A DNA stretch of 64,000 bases from Opitutus sp. (GCA_024998815.1 JACEUQ010000001.1:1701683-1765682); one strand, 5' to 3'. Positions 33,797-43,370 are shown, counted from the stretch's first letter. Notes: a model not told the origin generated them from the sequence alone. Program-made: numbers and translations.

Positions 33797-35212
33797 ATGT
33801 CCATTCCCAACGTCCTCGCCGAACGCTACGCCTCGCCGCTCATTAAAGACATCTGGTCGCCTACCGGCCGTATCACCATCGAGCGCGACTACTGGATCGC
33901 CGTCATGAAGGCCCAGCGCGACCTCGGCCTGCCCATCCCCGCCGCCGCCATCGCCGACTACGAAAAGGTCAAAACCAAGATCGACCTAGCCGACATCGAC
34001 GCCCGCGAACGCATTACCCTCCACGACGTGAAGGCCCGTATCGAGGCGTTCAACGCCCTCGCCGGCCGCGAATCGATCCACCTCGGCCTGACCTCCCGCG
34101 ACCTCACCGAAAACGTCGAGCAGCTCCAAATCGCCCGCTCCCTCGAAGTGGTGCGTATGAAAACCGCCGCCGCGCTGCTCAAGCTCGCCCAGCGCGCCAA
34201 GCAGTACCGCACGCTCATGCTCACCGGCCGCACCCACAACGTGCCCGCCCAGCCCACCACCTTGGGCAAACGTTTCGCCATGTCCGGCCAGGAGTTGCTC
34301 GCCGCCTACACCGGTCTCGACGAAATCACCACGCGTTACCCGGTGCGCGGGCTCAAGGGCGCGGTCGGCACCCAGCTCGACCAACTCACCCTGTTTAACG
34401 ACCCCAAGAAGGTCGCCTCGCTGGAAGCCAGCATCCTCAAGCACCTCGGCTTTAAGGTGTCGCTGTTCGCCGTCGGCCAGGTTTACCCGCGCTCGCTCGA
34501 CTTCGAAGTCGTCGCCGCCCTCCACCAGCTCGGCGCCTCCGCCGCGAGTTTTGCCACCACCCTGCGCTTGATGGCCGGCCAGGGTCTGCTCACCGAGGGC
34601 TTCCAAAAGGGCCAGGTCGGCTCCTCGGCGATGCCGCACAAGGTCAACGCGCGCAACTGCGAGCGCATTTGTGGCTTTTCGACGATTCTCTCCGGCTACG
34701 TGACCATGACCGGTGCCTTGGCCGGCCACCAGTGGAACGAGGGCGATGTGTCCTGTTCGGTGGTGCGCCGCGTGGCGTTGCCCGATGCATTTTATGCCAT
34801 CGACGGCCTGCTGGAAACCCTCCTCGCCGTGCTCAACCAGATGGACGTGTTCGAGGCCGCTATCGGCGCCGAAAACCAGCGCCAGCTGCCCTTCCTCGCC
34901 ACCACCACGATTTTGATGGAAGCGGTCAAAGCCGGCGTAGGCCGCGAGACCGCCCACTTGGCGATCAAGGAAAACGCGCTCGCCGCCGCCAAAGCGATCC
35001 GCACCGGCGAAGGCCAAAGTGACTTGGTGCGCTTACTCGCCGCCGATGCCCGCCTCGGGCTCACCGAGAAGGCACTGCGCGCGATTTTGGCCGACGCCAA
35101 ACGCTTCGTCGGCGCGGCCCCGCAGCAGGTGGACACGTTTGTCAAAACCACCGCCCCGCTGGCCAAAAAGATCAAAGGCGCTTCGACCTACGAGCCAGGC
35201 AAGCTGCTCTGA
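33797..35212 (+). CDS. purB: Adenylosuccinate lyase
   Basis: 471 residues of the fumarase/aspartase fold. Signature GSSAMPHKVNARNCER (flexible Ser loop, near residue 280), TGRTHNVPAQPTTLGKRF (His of the general acid/base region) and LTSRDLTENVEQLQ. It cleaves SAICAR and adenylosuccinate in purine synthesis. ATG at 33797 fits the conserved N-terminus (MSIPNVLAERYAS); upstream codons in this frame lie in AT/GC-mixed repeat sequence. A dispersed inverted repeat 14 bp after the stop could terminate transcription. Confidence 0.95.
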   Translation: MSIPNVLAERYASPLIKDIWSPTGRITIERDYWIAVMKAQRDLGLPIPAAAIADYEKVKTKIDLADIDARERITLHDVKARIEAFNALAGRESIHLGLTSRDLTENVEQLQIARSLEVVRMKTAAALLKLAQRAKQYRTLMLTGRTHNVPAQPTTLGKRFAMSGQELLAAYTGLDEITTRYPVRGLKGAVGTQLDQLTLFNDPKKVASLEASILKHLGFKVSLFAVGQVYPRSLDFEVVAALHQLGASAASFATTLRLMAGQGLLTEGFQKGQVGSSAMPHKVNARNCERICGFSTILSGYVTMTGALAGHQWNEGDVSCSVVRRVALPDAFYAIDGLLETLLAVLNQMDVFEAAIGAENQRQLPFLATTTILMEAVKAGVGRETAHLAIKENALAAAKAIRTGEGQSDLVRLLAADARLGLTEKALRAILADAKRFVGAAPQQVDTFVKTTAPLAKKIKGASTYEPGKLL

Positions 35213-35226
35213 GGACGCCGCGGACA

Positions 35227-35290
35227 AGTAGCGCAGACTTCCAGTCTGCTTGGGTTACCCTCCCGAGGCAGACTGGAAGTCTGCGCTACT
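35227..35290. repeat. Dispersed inverted repeat, GTAGCGCAGAC family (copy 2)
   Basis: AGTAGCGCAGACTTCCAGTC and its complement around about 20 bp, followed by TTTTT, just after purB. Structure and position fit a terminator as well as a mobile palindrome. Confidence 0.88.
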
Positions 35291-35412
35291 TTTTAAGGCC
35301 TTTGGGAAACTCTCCAATGTTCGCTATTCCGGCTGAGTTACGCAGCTCCGTATTAGCGTCTATTAGCGCCCATTAGCGGTTAAAAACTCCGAGGATCGTC
35401 GTCTTGGGTTAA

Positions 35413-35679
35413 TCAGCTCTCCTCCAACTCCACCCCCTGGGCGTGGAGGAAGGGGACCAGCTCGGCCACGCCGAAATCGGCCAGAATCTTCCCGTGCCAG
35501 TCCAGCGTGGGCACCTTGGGCTGGCCGGATTTTTTGACCATGTCGGCGCGAGCGGTGATGTCGGTGATGACGTTGCGCTCCCGATAGGCGATGCCGTGGC
35601 TGGTCAAAAATTCGACCACCTCCGTGCACCAAGGGCAGCCGGGTTTTACATAAAGGATGGGGAGAGTGGCGGTGGTCAT
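35413..35679 (-). CDS. Glutaredoxin-family protein
   Basis: 88 residues. Active site C-P-W-C in LYVKPGCPWCTEVVEFL (about 8-24), cis-Pro in KVPTL (54-58). It would reduce disulfides or mixed glutathione disulfides in the cytoplasm. ATG at 35679 chosen as the first Met before the thioredoxin fold. It lies 78 bp after the DTW-domain gene on the same strand, so the two may be cotranscribed. Confidence 0.88.
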   Translation of the reverse strand: MTTATLPILYVKPGCPWCTEVVEFLTSHGIAYRERNVITDITARADMVKKSGQPKVPTLDWHGKILADFGVAELVPFLHAQGVELEES

Positions 35680-35757
35680 ATGATCAAGGGACGAGAACCC
35701 GCCGATTTCGCAACGCCGCAGCGCGCGAATTCCCCTCACAATCTGCACCTCGCCCAT

Positions 35758-36489
35758 TCACCCGCCCTGATGCACGCGGGCGTTGGCCAGCCGGTCTACC
35801 ATGAGCGCCGCGAACGCCTGCTTCTCCGGCCGGGTTTGCGGGTGCATGCGCGCGATCACTTCGGGCAACTGCATGCGCAGCGGGGAGGTCGCCAAAAAGT
35901 CCGCCGCCATCACCGTCTGGCCGCGCGTGCATAACCCGGCGTACACGTGCAACTCCAGCTGCAGGCTCAGCGCCGCGTGCTCCGCGTGCAGCCCCAGCGC
36001 TGCCAGCACGAACAGCAGCGCCTCGGCGGTGGAAAACTGCCGTTCGCCTTGCTGCGTGCGCAGCCAGTAACGGCTTTTACCGGTCATCGGCAGGCTCACC
36101 CGCCGGCCCCAGCCCTCGACGTCCTTTTTCATGTCGGCCGCCTCGCCCCAGCTGCCGTCGAGCAGCATCACCTGCAACTGGTCCGGGGCAACGTCGGAGG
36201 GCATCGGCTCGCCCAAGGGATGCAGCACCCAGAGCTGTTTGCCCGGGCGGACGACCTGCGAGAGCGGCGGCACGGCATCGTGGCGGTAAACGTGGGTACG
36301 CGCCCCAGCGACAACGCGCTGGATCAGGTGCCCGGTGCTGCTCGGCCGGTAAAACTCGCGCGTGTGCATGAGCACATCGACCGCCACCGGACAATCCACC
36401 CCTCGCAGCCCCTCGCACACGCACCAGCGCGGGATCTGCTGGCAGCGCGTGCAGCGCAAGGTGGGATGAAGGACAACGCTACGGGCCAT
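35758..36489 (-). CDS. DTW-domain tRNA-uridine aminocarboxypropyltransferase
   Basis: 243 residues. N-terminal zinc site (CTRCQQIPRWCVCEGL, about 13-28), HTREFYRPSSTGHLI (about 42-56), and the DTW-type motif as LLDGSWGEA (about 109-117). Enzymes of this family (TapT type) transfer an aminocarboxypropyl group from AdoMet to uridine in tRNA, giving acp3U. The Thr of DxTW is Ser here, which occurs in the family. Confidence 0.88.
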   Translation of the reverse strand: MARSVVLHPTLRCTRCQQIPRWCVCEGLRGVDCPVAVDVLMHTREFYRPSSTGHLIQRVVAGARTHVYRHDAVPPLSQVVRPGKQLWVLHPLGEPMPSDVAPDQLQVMLLDGSWGEAADMKKDVEGWGRRVSLPMTGKSRYWLRTQQGERQFSTAEALLFVLAALGLHAEHAALSLQLELHVYAGLCTRGQTVMAADFLATSPLRMQLPEVIARMHPQTRPEKQAFAALMVDRLANARVHQGG

Positions 36490-36619
36490 TTCCGTGGGTT
36501 ATCCGCCCCATGCCGCCCGATTACAAACTTTGTTATAAACCCCGGCCGCCCACCCGCTGGGTTGGCTCCCTACCTGCTACACTAAGCCACCACTACCACC
36601 CACACGTCCCCGTATTTGT

Positions 36620-37228
36620 ATGGTTCATCCCGACACCGAGCTGCGCTTCGTCAACGATCACATCGGCTGGGGCGTTTTCGCCACCCGCGCGCTGCCCAAG
36701 GGAACGATTGTCTGGGCGCTCGACCCCCTTGACCAGAAGTTCACCGCGGCGCAGGTGGCCGCCTTGCCGGCCCCCGCCCAGTCCGCCCTGGAGAAGTACT
36801 CCTACATCGACGCCCGCGGCCGCCACATCCTGTGCTGGGACCACGGGAGGTTTTTCAACCACTCCTGCGCCGCCAACTGCCTGAGCCTGGGCTACGATTT
36901 CGAGCTGGCCGTGCGCGACATCGCCGCCGGCGAGGAGCTCACCGACGACTACGGCACGCTTAACCCTCTGGCGCCCTTCCCCTGCCTGTGCGGGGCGAGC
37001 CAGTGCCGGGGCGCGGTGCAACCCGACGACTTCACCCGCCTAAGCGACCGCTGGAACCGCCGCGCCCGCGACGCCTTTTTTCTAATTCCGACGGTGGCGC
37101 AACCGCTCTGGGCCGTGCTTGAGGAACGCGCCGATATCGAGGCGGCGCTGGCCGACCCGAACCGGGTGCGGCCGATCCATGGGCATTACCATGCGCGCCG
37201 GTCGGTGCCTGAACTGGCCGTCCGGTAG
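36620..37228 (+). CDS. SET-domain protein (lysine methyltransferase type)
   Basis: 202 residues. N-terminal GWGVFATRALPKGTIVWAL, catalytic pseudoknot FFNHSCAANC (about 75-84) and LTDDYGT (about 113-119), and post-SET cysteines CLCGASQCRG (about 127-136). SET enzymes methylate lysine of proteins; bacterial targets are mostly unknown. The last 58 codons are copied at 43197-43370. Confidence 0.9.
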   Translation: MVHPDTELRFVNDHIGWGVFATRALPKGTIVWALDPLDQKFTAAQVAALPAPAQSALEKYSYIDARGRHILCWDHGRFFNHSCAANCLSLGYDFELAVRDIAAGEELTDDYGTLNPLAPFPCLCGASQCRGAVQPDDFTRLSDRWNRRARDAFFLIPTVAQPLWAVLEERADIEAALADPNRVRPIHGHYHARRSVPELAVR

Positions 37229-37555
37229 AGCGGTGCTTGGTAGCGCAGGCTGCCAGCCCGGTCTAGGCGAGTGGGTGTTTGGGGCTTACGATCAGAAACG
37301 GCTTACCCTTTCCAATAGTCCTCGGTTAACCCCGCACCACATCGTGAAATTTAATCTTTCATGGACACTTCAATAGTCGGTAACCCCATGCATGAGACGT
37401 GGCCGGCGACTGCGTGGTAATTAAGGTCTGCTGCCTAGATTTACCGCCCACAGCGAGGTCCCGCCGTTCGCATCGGCTTTTTGCCCGCAATTCACCGACT
37501 TCGATCCAAGTTCGCCGCGAAGCGCTATCCTCGGGCTGTCATCCGACATCCTATC
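37229..37555. other. Intergenic region, nothing recognised
   Basis: 327 bp. A partial relative of the GTAGCGCAG repeat lies at 37241-37262 (GTAGCGCAGGCTGCCAGCCC). No gene, RNA or clear promoter seen in the rest. Confidence 0.4.
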
Positions 37556-38881
37556 ATGAACGCACTTCGTATTGATCGTCCGCCCTCCGTCGTCCTTTTC
37601 GCGGGATTCGTTTCCCTGCTCGCCCGCCTAAAAGCACGCTACCTGCGTATTTTAAGCCCCGCTCGTTTACCCGCCTTACCGGCCGTTCCCGCCAAACGCC
37701 GCCTGGCCGCCTTGGTCGGCGCACTGTTGCTCAGTGCCTGGCCCGCCTTCGCCCAGCTTGATCCGGGCACGCTGCAAACCGTCTTGGACGCGTCCCGGGC
37801 CAAAACATCCGCTACCGGTGCCTCCGCCGCAATCGTCCGCAATGGCGAAGTGCTTTGGCAGGGCCAGTCCGGCGTGATCGCCCCGGGGTCCGCCGTCCCA
37901 GTCACGGCGGATACGTTATTCGTCTATGCCAGTGCCAGCAAGATGGTGACGGCGGCGATGACCTCGCGCCTGGCGGAGCAAGGCAAGCTGGGCCTCGACG
38001 ATAAGATTGGTCTTTATCTGCCCGCCGATGTGCCGGGAGCGAGCTCGGTCACCGTCCGCCAACTGCTCCAGCAGACCAGCAGTTATCCGGATATTTATCG
38101 CAGCAACAACGCCGCAGCTGCGATCGCTCGACTCCAGCAGGTGAACAATCCGGTGACTCGGGCCGACTTGATTAACTTCATCGAAGCCCCCACCGGCACC
38201 CCCGGAGTGCAGCACGCTTATTCCAACACGAACTACATCTTGCTCGGCGAAGTGATCGAGCGGGCCTCGGGTAAAACGTTCACCCAAGTCTACCAAGACG
38301 AGATCGCCACCCCCCTCGGTCTCACCCGCGCCTTCGTGACTCCGCAACCGCGCGGGGACTTTGCCCAGTCAGTTGACTCCCAGTTCGACGCCAGCGCCCC
38401 AATCAACTACTTCAACAACACTGAAGGATTGCCCACGACGCTCTACGGTCCGGCCTTTGGTGACGGCCCGGTCGCGGGCACGGCAGTCGAGGGGGCCCTT
38501 TTCTTAGATGCGCTGGCCCGTGGCAAGTTGCTGGGACCGGAGGCGCTCGCACAGACGTTTAATTTTGACCCCGTCTCCGGGTATGGATTCGGCATCTACG
38601 GCACACAAGTTGACGGCAAACTCGTGCTCGATCATACCGGAGAGTGGGCCGGTTATACTTCCACGCTTTACTACGATGAAAACCGCGACCTCACGATCAT
38701 GACCCTGGCCAACAGCAACCAGGGTTTCCCGGCCGGGGTCATCTTCCAGGACCTCAATGGAGCCGTGTCCGTTATCCCTGAGCCGTCCACCTATACCGCG
38801 CTCGCCGCTGCCGCCGCCCTCGGTGTCGCCGTCGGCCGCCGCCGCCGCAACGGCGGACAACGGAGTGGCCTCTCTGCCTAG
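37556..38881 (+). CDS. Serine beta-lactamase-like hydrolase with PEP-CTERM anchor
   Basis: 441 residues. Signal-like segment ending near SAWPAFAQ (about 60-67). Beta-lactamase/transpeptidase fold with SxxK as S126-A-S-K129 (YASASKMV), YSNTNY as the Tyr-x-Asn motif, and HTGEW in place of KTG. C-terminal IPEPSTYTALAAAAAL plus RRRR is a PEP-CTERM signal, so the protein would be sorted by an exosortase to the cell surface. Substrate unknown; class C/esterase-like. The start is uncertain because of the long N-terminus. Confidence 0.85.
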   Translation: MNALRIDRPPSVVLFAGFVSLLARLKARYLRILSPARLPALPAVPAKRRLAALVGALLLSAWPAFAQLDPGTLQTVLDASRAKTSATGASAAIVRNGEVLWQGQSGVIAPGSAVPVTADTLFVYASASKMVTAAMTSRLAEQGKLGLDDKIGLYLPADVPGASSVTVRQLLQQTSSYPDIYRSNNAAAAIARLQQVNNPVTRADLINFIEAPTGTPGVQHAYSNTNYILLGEVIERASGKTFTQVYQDEIATPLGLTRAFVTPQPRGDFAQSVDSQFDASAPINYFNNTEGLPTTLYGPAFGDGPVAGTAVEGALFLDALARGKLLGPEALAQTFNFDPVSGYGFGIYGTQVDGKLVLDHTGEWAGYTSTLYYDENRDLTIMTLANSNQGFPAGVIFQDLNGAVSVIPEPSTYTALAAAAALGVAVGRRRRNGGQRSGLSA

Positions 38882-38910
38882 TCGAGCGTTCGGCAAAATA
38901 AACTTCCCTC

Positions 38911-39522
38911 ATGAAAACAAAAAATATCATCACGAAGTCACTGTCTCTGCTTGCCGTCGCCGGCAGCTTCGCGGCCACCGCTCATGCGGAGGCCTTTTTC
39001 CAGGCCTCGCTCTGGGCACCCGAGCCCCAGATCGTGCCCGCCGACCAAGACGTCGCCGGCATACGCCTGCAGCTTTACGGTGAGAACCGTAACGTGTCCG
39101 GCCTGGACCTCGGTCTGGCCCACTCGACCACCGGTGATTTCGTCGGCTTCGCCGGTTTCTATACGCTCTACAACCACGTCGGCGGGACCACCAAGGGCGT
39201 TCAGTCAGCCTTGGTGAACTATACCCAAGGTGAAGTGACGGGCTGGCAGAGCGGCTGGATCAACGTCAACAAAGCCAAGGTCACAGGCCTTCAAGGCGGC
39301 TTCGTGAATGCGAACGACATTTCCACGGCCGATTTCTCCGGCCTGCAGCTCGGTCTCGTGAACACCGCCAGAAACGTCCACGGCGTCCAAATCGGCCTGG
39401 TTAACTATGCCGAAACCCTCAAAGGCGTGCAAATCGGACTCTGGAATCAGGTCAACTCCCGTGAATGGGACCGGTTTGCCCCGCTCCCGAAGGTTTTCCC
39501 CATCATCAACGTCGGGTTCTGA
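38911..39522 (+). CDS. LA_2272-type surface repeat protein
   Basis: 203 residues. Signal peptide MKTKNIITKSLSLLAVAGSFAATAHA in part, then six or more repeats of about 18 residues of the form 'V.G.Q.G.VN' (VTGWQSGWINVN, VTGLQGGFVNAN, FSGLQLGLVNTA, VHGVQIGLVNYA, LKGVQIGLWNQV). This is the surface-repeat pattern known from Leptospira LA_2272 proteins and other bacteria. A beta-helix or barrel at the outer membrane is likely; function unknown. Confidence 0.8.
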   Translation: MKTKNIITKSLSLLAVAGSFAATAHAEAFFQASLWAPEPQIVPADQDVAGIRLQLYGENRNVSGLDLGLAHSTTGDFVGFAGFYTLYNHVGGTTKGVQSALVNYTQGEVTGWQSGWINVNKAKVTGLQGGFVNANDISTADFSGLQLGLVNTARNVHGVQIGLVNYAETLKGVQIGLWNQVNSREWDRFAPLPKVFPIINVGF

Positions 39523-40017
39523 TACGGAGCCAGATCGCGTGATTTTTTCTCCGCGAGAACATTTCATAGATACTCGTGTTTCAAACGCGCTTGGCTGCCC
39601 CGCTCTAACTTCAAGGTTGTTAGACAGTTCCAGTGGGTTGTTTAAGGGGTAGCCAAGCATTAGGCAACCGGAGTGGTATCACAGAGGCAATCCGGAGCAC
39701 GGCCACGGAGGACACGGAGTCAAGCCGCTCAAAATTGACACCAAAAACAGCATCCATGAATGAGTTAAAAAACTAGGTCGAGCCCAATCAGTTCGGCGGT
39801 TTTTGATTAAACGAAGTCGTTGAGACCTCCCAAGTCTATACTCTGTGGGCTGGGCTCCGTGCCCTCTGTGATACCTGCCGAAGGTTTGGTTTCTACCTCT
39901 TAAACCACTGGAAAAGTCGAGGAACCAACTTCAGCAAACTATCAACTAACAACCCCACGATTAAGGCGACGATCCTATTATAAATCACAGAATCCGAGGT
40001 AATAATCTTATTAAAAT
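39523..40017. other. Intergenic region, nothing recognised
   Basis: 495 bp. Base composition falls toward AT in the last 120 bp, which probably hold the promoter of the metalloprotease gene (a TATTATAAAT stretch near 39976). No attC arm was seen on this side. A segment CACGGAGGACACGGAG is like other intergenic sequences here. Confidence 0.4.
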
Positions 40018-40971
40018 ATGAAACCATTAAAACGCATCCGCAATTCACTAATCACAACCTTAACGATCTTAATCATCCCCAGTGTTTATGCAGGGATTAC
40101 TTTCGACTTTAACTACCTGCCTGGCAGCGGCTTTTTGGATAGCACTTACGGGGCATCCCGGCAGGCACAGCTCAATATAGCCGCCAACCGGTTAGGTTCG
40201 TATTTTTCGGGTTATACGGCCAACCTGACTTTTGATATTGGTGAAGAAAACGAGCCTGGTACTTTGGCATCTGCATACAGTGCTTTGGTTTCAGCCTCTC
40301 CTGGATTTTATAATACAGTCGTGCAACAGAAGATACTGGGTGGTATCGATGCTAATGGTGCCGCGGCGGATGGCCATATTTACTGGAACTTTGCTAGCCC
40401 AGGGAGTCTCGGCAACACCGTAGGAGCAGCGGATTATGATTTTGTATCCTTAGCGATGCACGAGCTTACACACACCTTGGGTTTCGGAGCCGGCTACAGT
40501 CTGACATCAGGCAACTATAGTCGATGGATTGCTTTTCTGACCAATAAAGAGGGTGTTCCGTTAATTGAACTTAATGAAGATGATCGAAATGCGGTTGTCA
40601 TTGGTGGAAACTCCTTCGACGAGAATTTTAACTTCGTAGCAGGGACAAACGGTACGTTTTTCTCGGGAGCTAACGCGGTCGCAGTTTACGGTGGGTTAGT
40701 CCCGATTTATTCGCCAAATCCTTTCGAGGATGGAAGTAGCTTGGCGCATTTGGATGATTATACATTTATAGGCGGTAGTTTGATGAATGCAGGTTCAGGA
40801 TTTTCACAGCCGCAGGATTATAGTATATTAGAAATGGCCATGCTTAAAGATTTAGGCTATACAAACTTGACTGCGATTCCTGAACCTGCGACCTCAGCCA
40901 TGATGGTCGCTTGGGCAATGGCCGGTTTTTCGGTCTGGCGTCGTAGGAATGGAAATAGACGTCGTGGATGA
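40018..40971 (+). CDS. PEP-CTERM metalloprotease-like protein
   Basis: 317 residues. Signal peptide (about 1-25). Zinc motif HELTHTLG (H148, E149, H152) preceded by DFVSLAM. C-terminal IPEPATSAMMVAWAMAG plus WRRRNGNRRR is a PEP-CTERM signal. It resembles NF038122-type secreted metalloproteases. The third zinc ligand is not obvious. The gene is clearly more AT-rich than its neighbours, and half an integron attC follows its stop by 8 bases, so it may be a displaced gene cassette. Confidence 0.8.
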   Translation: MKPLKRIRNSLITTLTILIIPSVYAGITFDFNYLPGSGFLDSTYGASRQAQLNIAANRLGSYFSGYTANLTFDIGEENEPGTLASAYSALVSASPGFYNTVVQQKILGGIDANGAAADGHIYWNFASPGSLGNTVGAADYDFVSLAMHELTHTLGFGAGYSLTSGNYSRWIAFLTNKEGVPLIELNEDDRNAVVIGGNSFDENFNFVAGTNGTFFSGANAVAVYGGLVPIYSPNPFEDGSSLAHLDDYTFIGGSLMNAGSGFSQPQDYSILEMAMLKDLGYTNLTAIPEPATSAMMVAWAMAGFSVWRRRNGNRRRG

Positions 40972-40978
40972 ATTACCT

Positions 40979-41023
40979 GCACTCCGCGCCAAGCACGTTC
41001 ATCTCTGAGCTTAAACGTTCGCC
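40979..41023 (+). other. Orphan half attC site
   Basis: GCACTCCGCGCCAAGCACGT and the following bases to TTAAACGTTCGCC match the R' half of the array attC (minus-strand sense) over 45 bp with about three differences, including one in the core (GTTCGCC for GTTCGGC). The other half is missing. Orientation is that expected for a cassette whose gene is 40018-40971. Confidence 0.8.
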
Positions 41024-41150
41024 GTCGCTCATCTCCGCCCAATTGCCCCTCGACCGGCCGCAACCCTCTCTTCGCAGGGGTGGGTTGCGTCGTCCAAAAC
41101 ATCAGACTCGCGCGCCACGTCGGTTATTTTAACTTATCTGCCATTCTCTA

Positions 41151-42293
41151 ATGCCCGTAATGATTCATTTACCGTCATCCCCCGTCACGCATAGCGTGTA
41201 CAGGCGCTGGCTCGGGACGCGCAACTACTGGCTGTTTCAGACCTTGGGCTGGGGCGGGATTTTCCCGCTGGCCATAGCGCCTTATACGCTTTCCTCCGAG
41301 AAACTCTCCCCGCAGGCCCTGGCGTTTAATCTGGCTTTTTTTGCGCTGTGCGCGGTCGGCTCGCACCTGTTGCGGGTGGTGCTTTTATATCTGTTGCAAC
41401 GACCGCGCCCAGTCCCGGGGCTTGCGCTGGCTGTTTTTCCCTGGGTGCTCGGGATCGCGGCGTCGTTAACCTTCGATGTAATGACGGTTGGCCAGATGCT
41501 GGCCGCGACCGATGCCAGTATCCCGCCAGACTCGGTCATTTGGGACGTTGAAAGCTATTTGGATAGCCTGCTCAGGGTCTTCGTTTTGCTCCTGCTGTGG
41601 TGCAGCAGTTACTTTCTAGTGCGCACTTACCGCCAGCAACAGCAGGACAAGCTCGACCGGGTCCGCAGCGAGGTCCAGGCGCGAGAGGCCCAACTTCGCG
41701 CACTCAAGGCCCAGATCAACCCGCACTTTCTCTTCAACAGTCTCAACTCCCTGCGCGCCCTCATGCCGCCCGAGGACGAGCGTGCACGCGCCACCGTCAG
41801 CCGGCTAGCCAACTTGCTGCGCGCCTCGCTCGCCACGGATCAGGAACCGCTGGTGCCGTTGTCACGTGAGCTCAGCATGGTCGAGGGCTATCTCGAGATC
41901 GAGAAGCTGCGTCACGAGGAGCGCCTGCGCTGGAAGATCGACGCCTCCGCCTCCGCCCGCGAGTGGCCGGTGCCGCCGTTTGCGCTCCAAAGTCTGGTGG
42001 AAAACGCGATCAAGCATGGCATCAACCGAATCGAGGTCGGCGGTGAGATCGAAATCTCCGCCCAAGTCTCCGAAGGGCGACTGCATCTCGACGTGACCAA
42101 TCCGGGCTCTCTCGAAGCCGCGCCGACTGCGTCCGGAGTGGGTCTGGCCAACGCCCGCGCCCGCCTGCTCCTGCTGTTCGGCCCGACCGCCTCGCTGGAG
42201 TTGCTCGCCCCCTCGCCCGGCCGGGTGCAGGCCCGGGTTCGCCTGCCGCTGCCCTTGGCACCTTTACTGGCCGCACCGCTCTCTTCCCCATGA
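41151..42293 (+). CDS. LytS-type sensor histidine kinase
   Basis: 380 residues. Four or five membrane segments in 1-160, a coiled linker (about 165-190), then the His_kinase domain with phosphoacceptor His in QINPHFLFNSLNSLRALMP and an HATPase_c domain (LVENAIKHGI, SGVGLANARARLLLLFG). It is coupled (ATGA) to the LytTR regulator, its likely phosphorylation partner. Signal unknown. Confidence 0.92.
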   Translation: MPVMIHLPSSPVTHSVYRRWLGTRNYWLFQTLGWGGIFPLAIAPYTLSSEKLSPQALAFNLAFFALCAVGSHLLRVVLLYLLQRPRPVPGLALAVFPWVLGIAASLTFDVMTVGQMLAATDASIPPDSVIWDVESYLDSLLRVFVLLLLWCSSYFLVRTYRQQQQDKLDRVRSEVQAREAQLRALKAQINPHFLFNSLNSLRALMPPEDERARATVSRLANLLRASLATDQEPLVPLSRELSMVEGYLEIEKLRHEERLRWKIDASASAREWPVPPFALQSLVENAIKHGINRIEVGGEIEISAQVSEGRLHLDVTNPGSLEAAPTASGVGLANARARLLLLFGPTASLELLAPSPGRVQARVRLPLPLAPLLAAPLSSP

Positions 42294-43036
42294 AAACCGT
42301 GTTGATCGACGATGAACATCTGGCCCGCAAGGAACTCAAACACCTCCTGAAGGTTCACCCCGAGATCGAGATCGTGGGCGAAGCGGCCAACGTCACCGAG
42401 GCGTTGCACCTGCTGCCCGCGCTCCGGCCTGACCTAATATTCCTCGACATCGAGATGCCCGTCCGCAACGGCTTCGACCTGCTCGCCGCGCTCCCCGCAC
42501 CGCACCCGCAGGTCATTTTTGTGACCGCTTACGATGCCTTCGCGGTGCGCGCGTTTCAGGTCAACGCCCTCGACTACTTGCTCAAGCCGGTTGAGCCCGA
42601 ACGCCTCGCCGAGGCACTGGCCCGCGTCGAGCGAAACCACGAACGAGCCGGCGACGAACCCTCCTCCGAAAAAACGCCCACCCACGACCCCGAGACGCCT
42701 TTTAAAGAGGACGACCGGGTGTTCGTCCGCGAAGGCGACCGCTGCTGGTTCGTGCCCGTGAGGGAAATCACTTTGCTCGAGGCGGAGGGCAACCACACGC
42801 GGGTTCATCTGCGAGGCGAACGTCCGCTGCTGCGCCGGTCCTTGGCCTTGATGGAAACGAGGTTGCCCGCCTCCTTGTTTGTCCGGGCCAATCGCGGCCA
42901 GCTGATCAACCGCACGTGTATCGAAAAAGTGGAGCCCTGGTTTAGCGGCGGCCTCAAAGCCACGTTGCGCAACGGCGTCGAAGTGGAGTTTTCCCGTCGG
43001 CAGGCCCAGGAGTTCCGCGAGCGCCTCGAACTATGA
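42290..43036 (+). CDS. LytTR-family response regulator
   Basis: 248 residues. Receiver domain 1-118 with acidic pair D7-D8, phospho-acceptor D53 (FLDIEMPV), and the conserved Lys in YLLKPV. The LytTR DNA-binding domain at about 145-245 includes ITLLEAEGNHTRVHL and FVRANRGQLINRTCIEKVE. The pair with 41151-42293 probably controls cell-surface functions, as is common for LytTR systems; direct targets are unknown. Confidence 0.93.
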   Translation: MKTVLIDDEHLARKELKHLLKVHPEIEIVGEAANVTEALHLLPALRPDLIFLDIEMPVRNGFDLLAALPAPHPQVIFVTAYDAFAVRAFQVNALDYLLKPVEPERLAEALARVERNHERAGDEPSSEKTPTHDPETPFKEDDRVFVREGDRCWFVPVREITLLEAEGNHTRVHLRGERPLLRRSLALMETRLPASLFVRANRGQLINRTCIEKVEPWFSGGLKATLRNGVEVEFSRRQAQEFRERLEL

Positions 43037-43196
43037 CCACCGGGCATTTCCCCTTGCCTCCTCACCGCCTGAAAAATCCGCGCTTCCGTGATTAACCCCG
43101 GCACCGCTCGGCGCCCTGAACCCCGCAGTCTGGAAAACGAGCGCAACAGTGGCCGTTCGTACACGCGTAAAATCAGGTTTTGGTACGGGCCGCCGT

Positions 43197-43370
43197 TACG
43201 GCCGCGCCCGCGACGCTTTTTCCCTGATTCCGACGGTGGCGCAACCGCTCTGGGCCGTGCTTGAAGAACGCGCCGATATCGAGGCGGCGCTGGCCGACCC
43301 GAACCGGGTGCGGCCGATCCATGGGCATTACCATGCGCGCCGGTCGGTGCCTGAACTGGCCGTCCGGTAG
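43197..43370 (+). pseudogene. 3' fragment of the SET-domain gene
   Basis: Codes for the last 58 residues of the protein at 36620-37228 (from ARDAFSLIPTVAQPLWAVLE to the stop), with few differences. It lacks the SET domain and any own start signal. The similarity runs on to AGAGCGGTGCTT after the stop and ends there, where a dispersed repeat begins. A duplicated remnant, not a gene. Confidence 0.85.
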
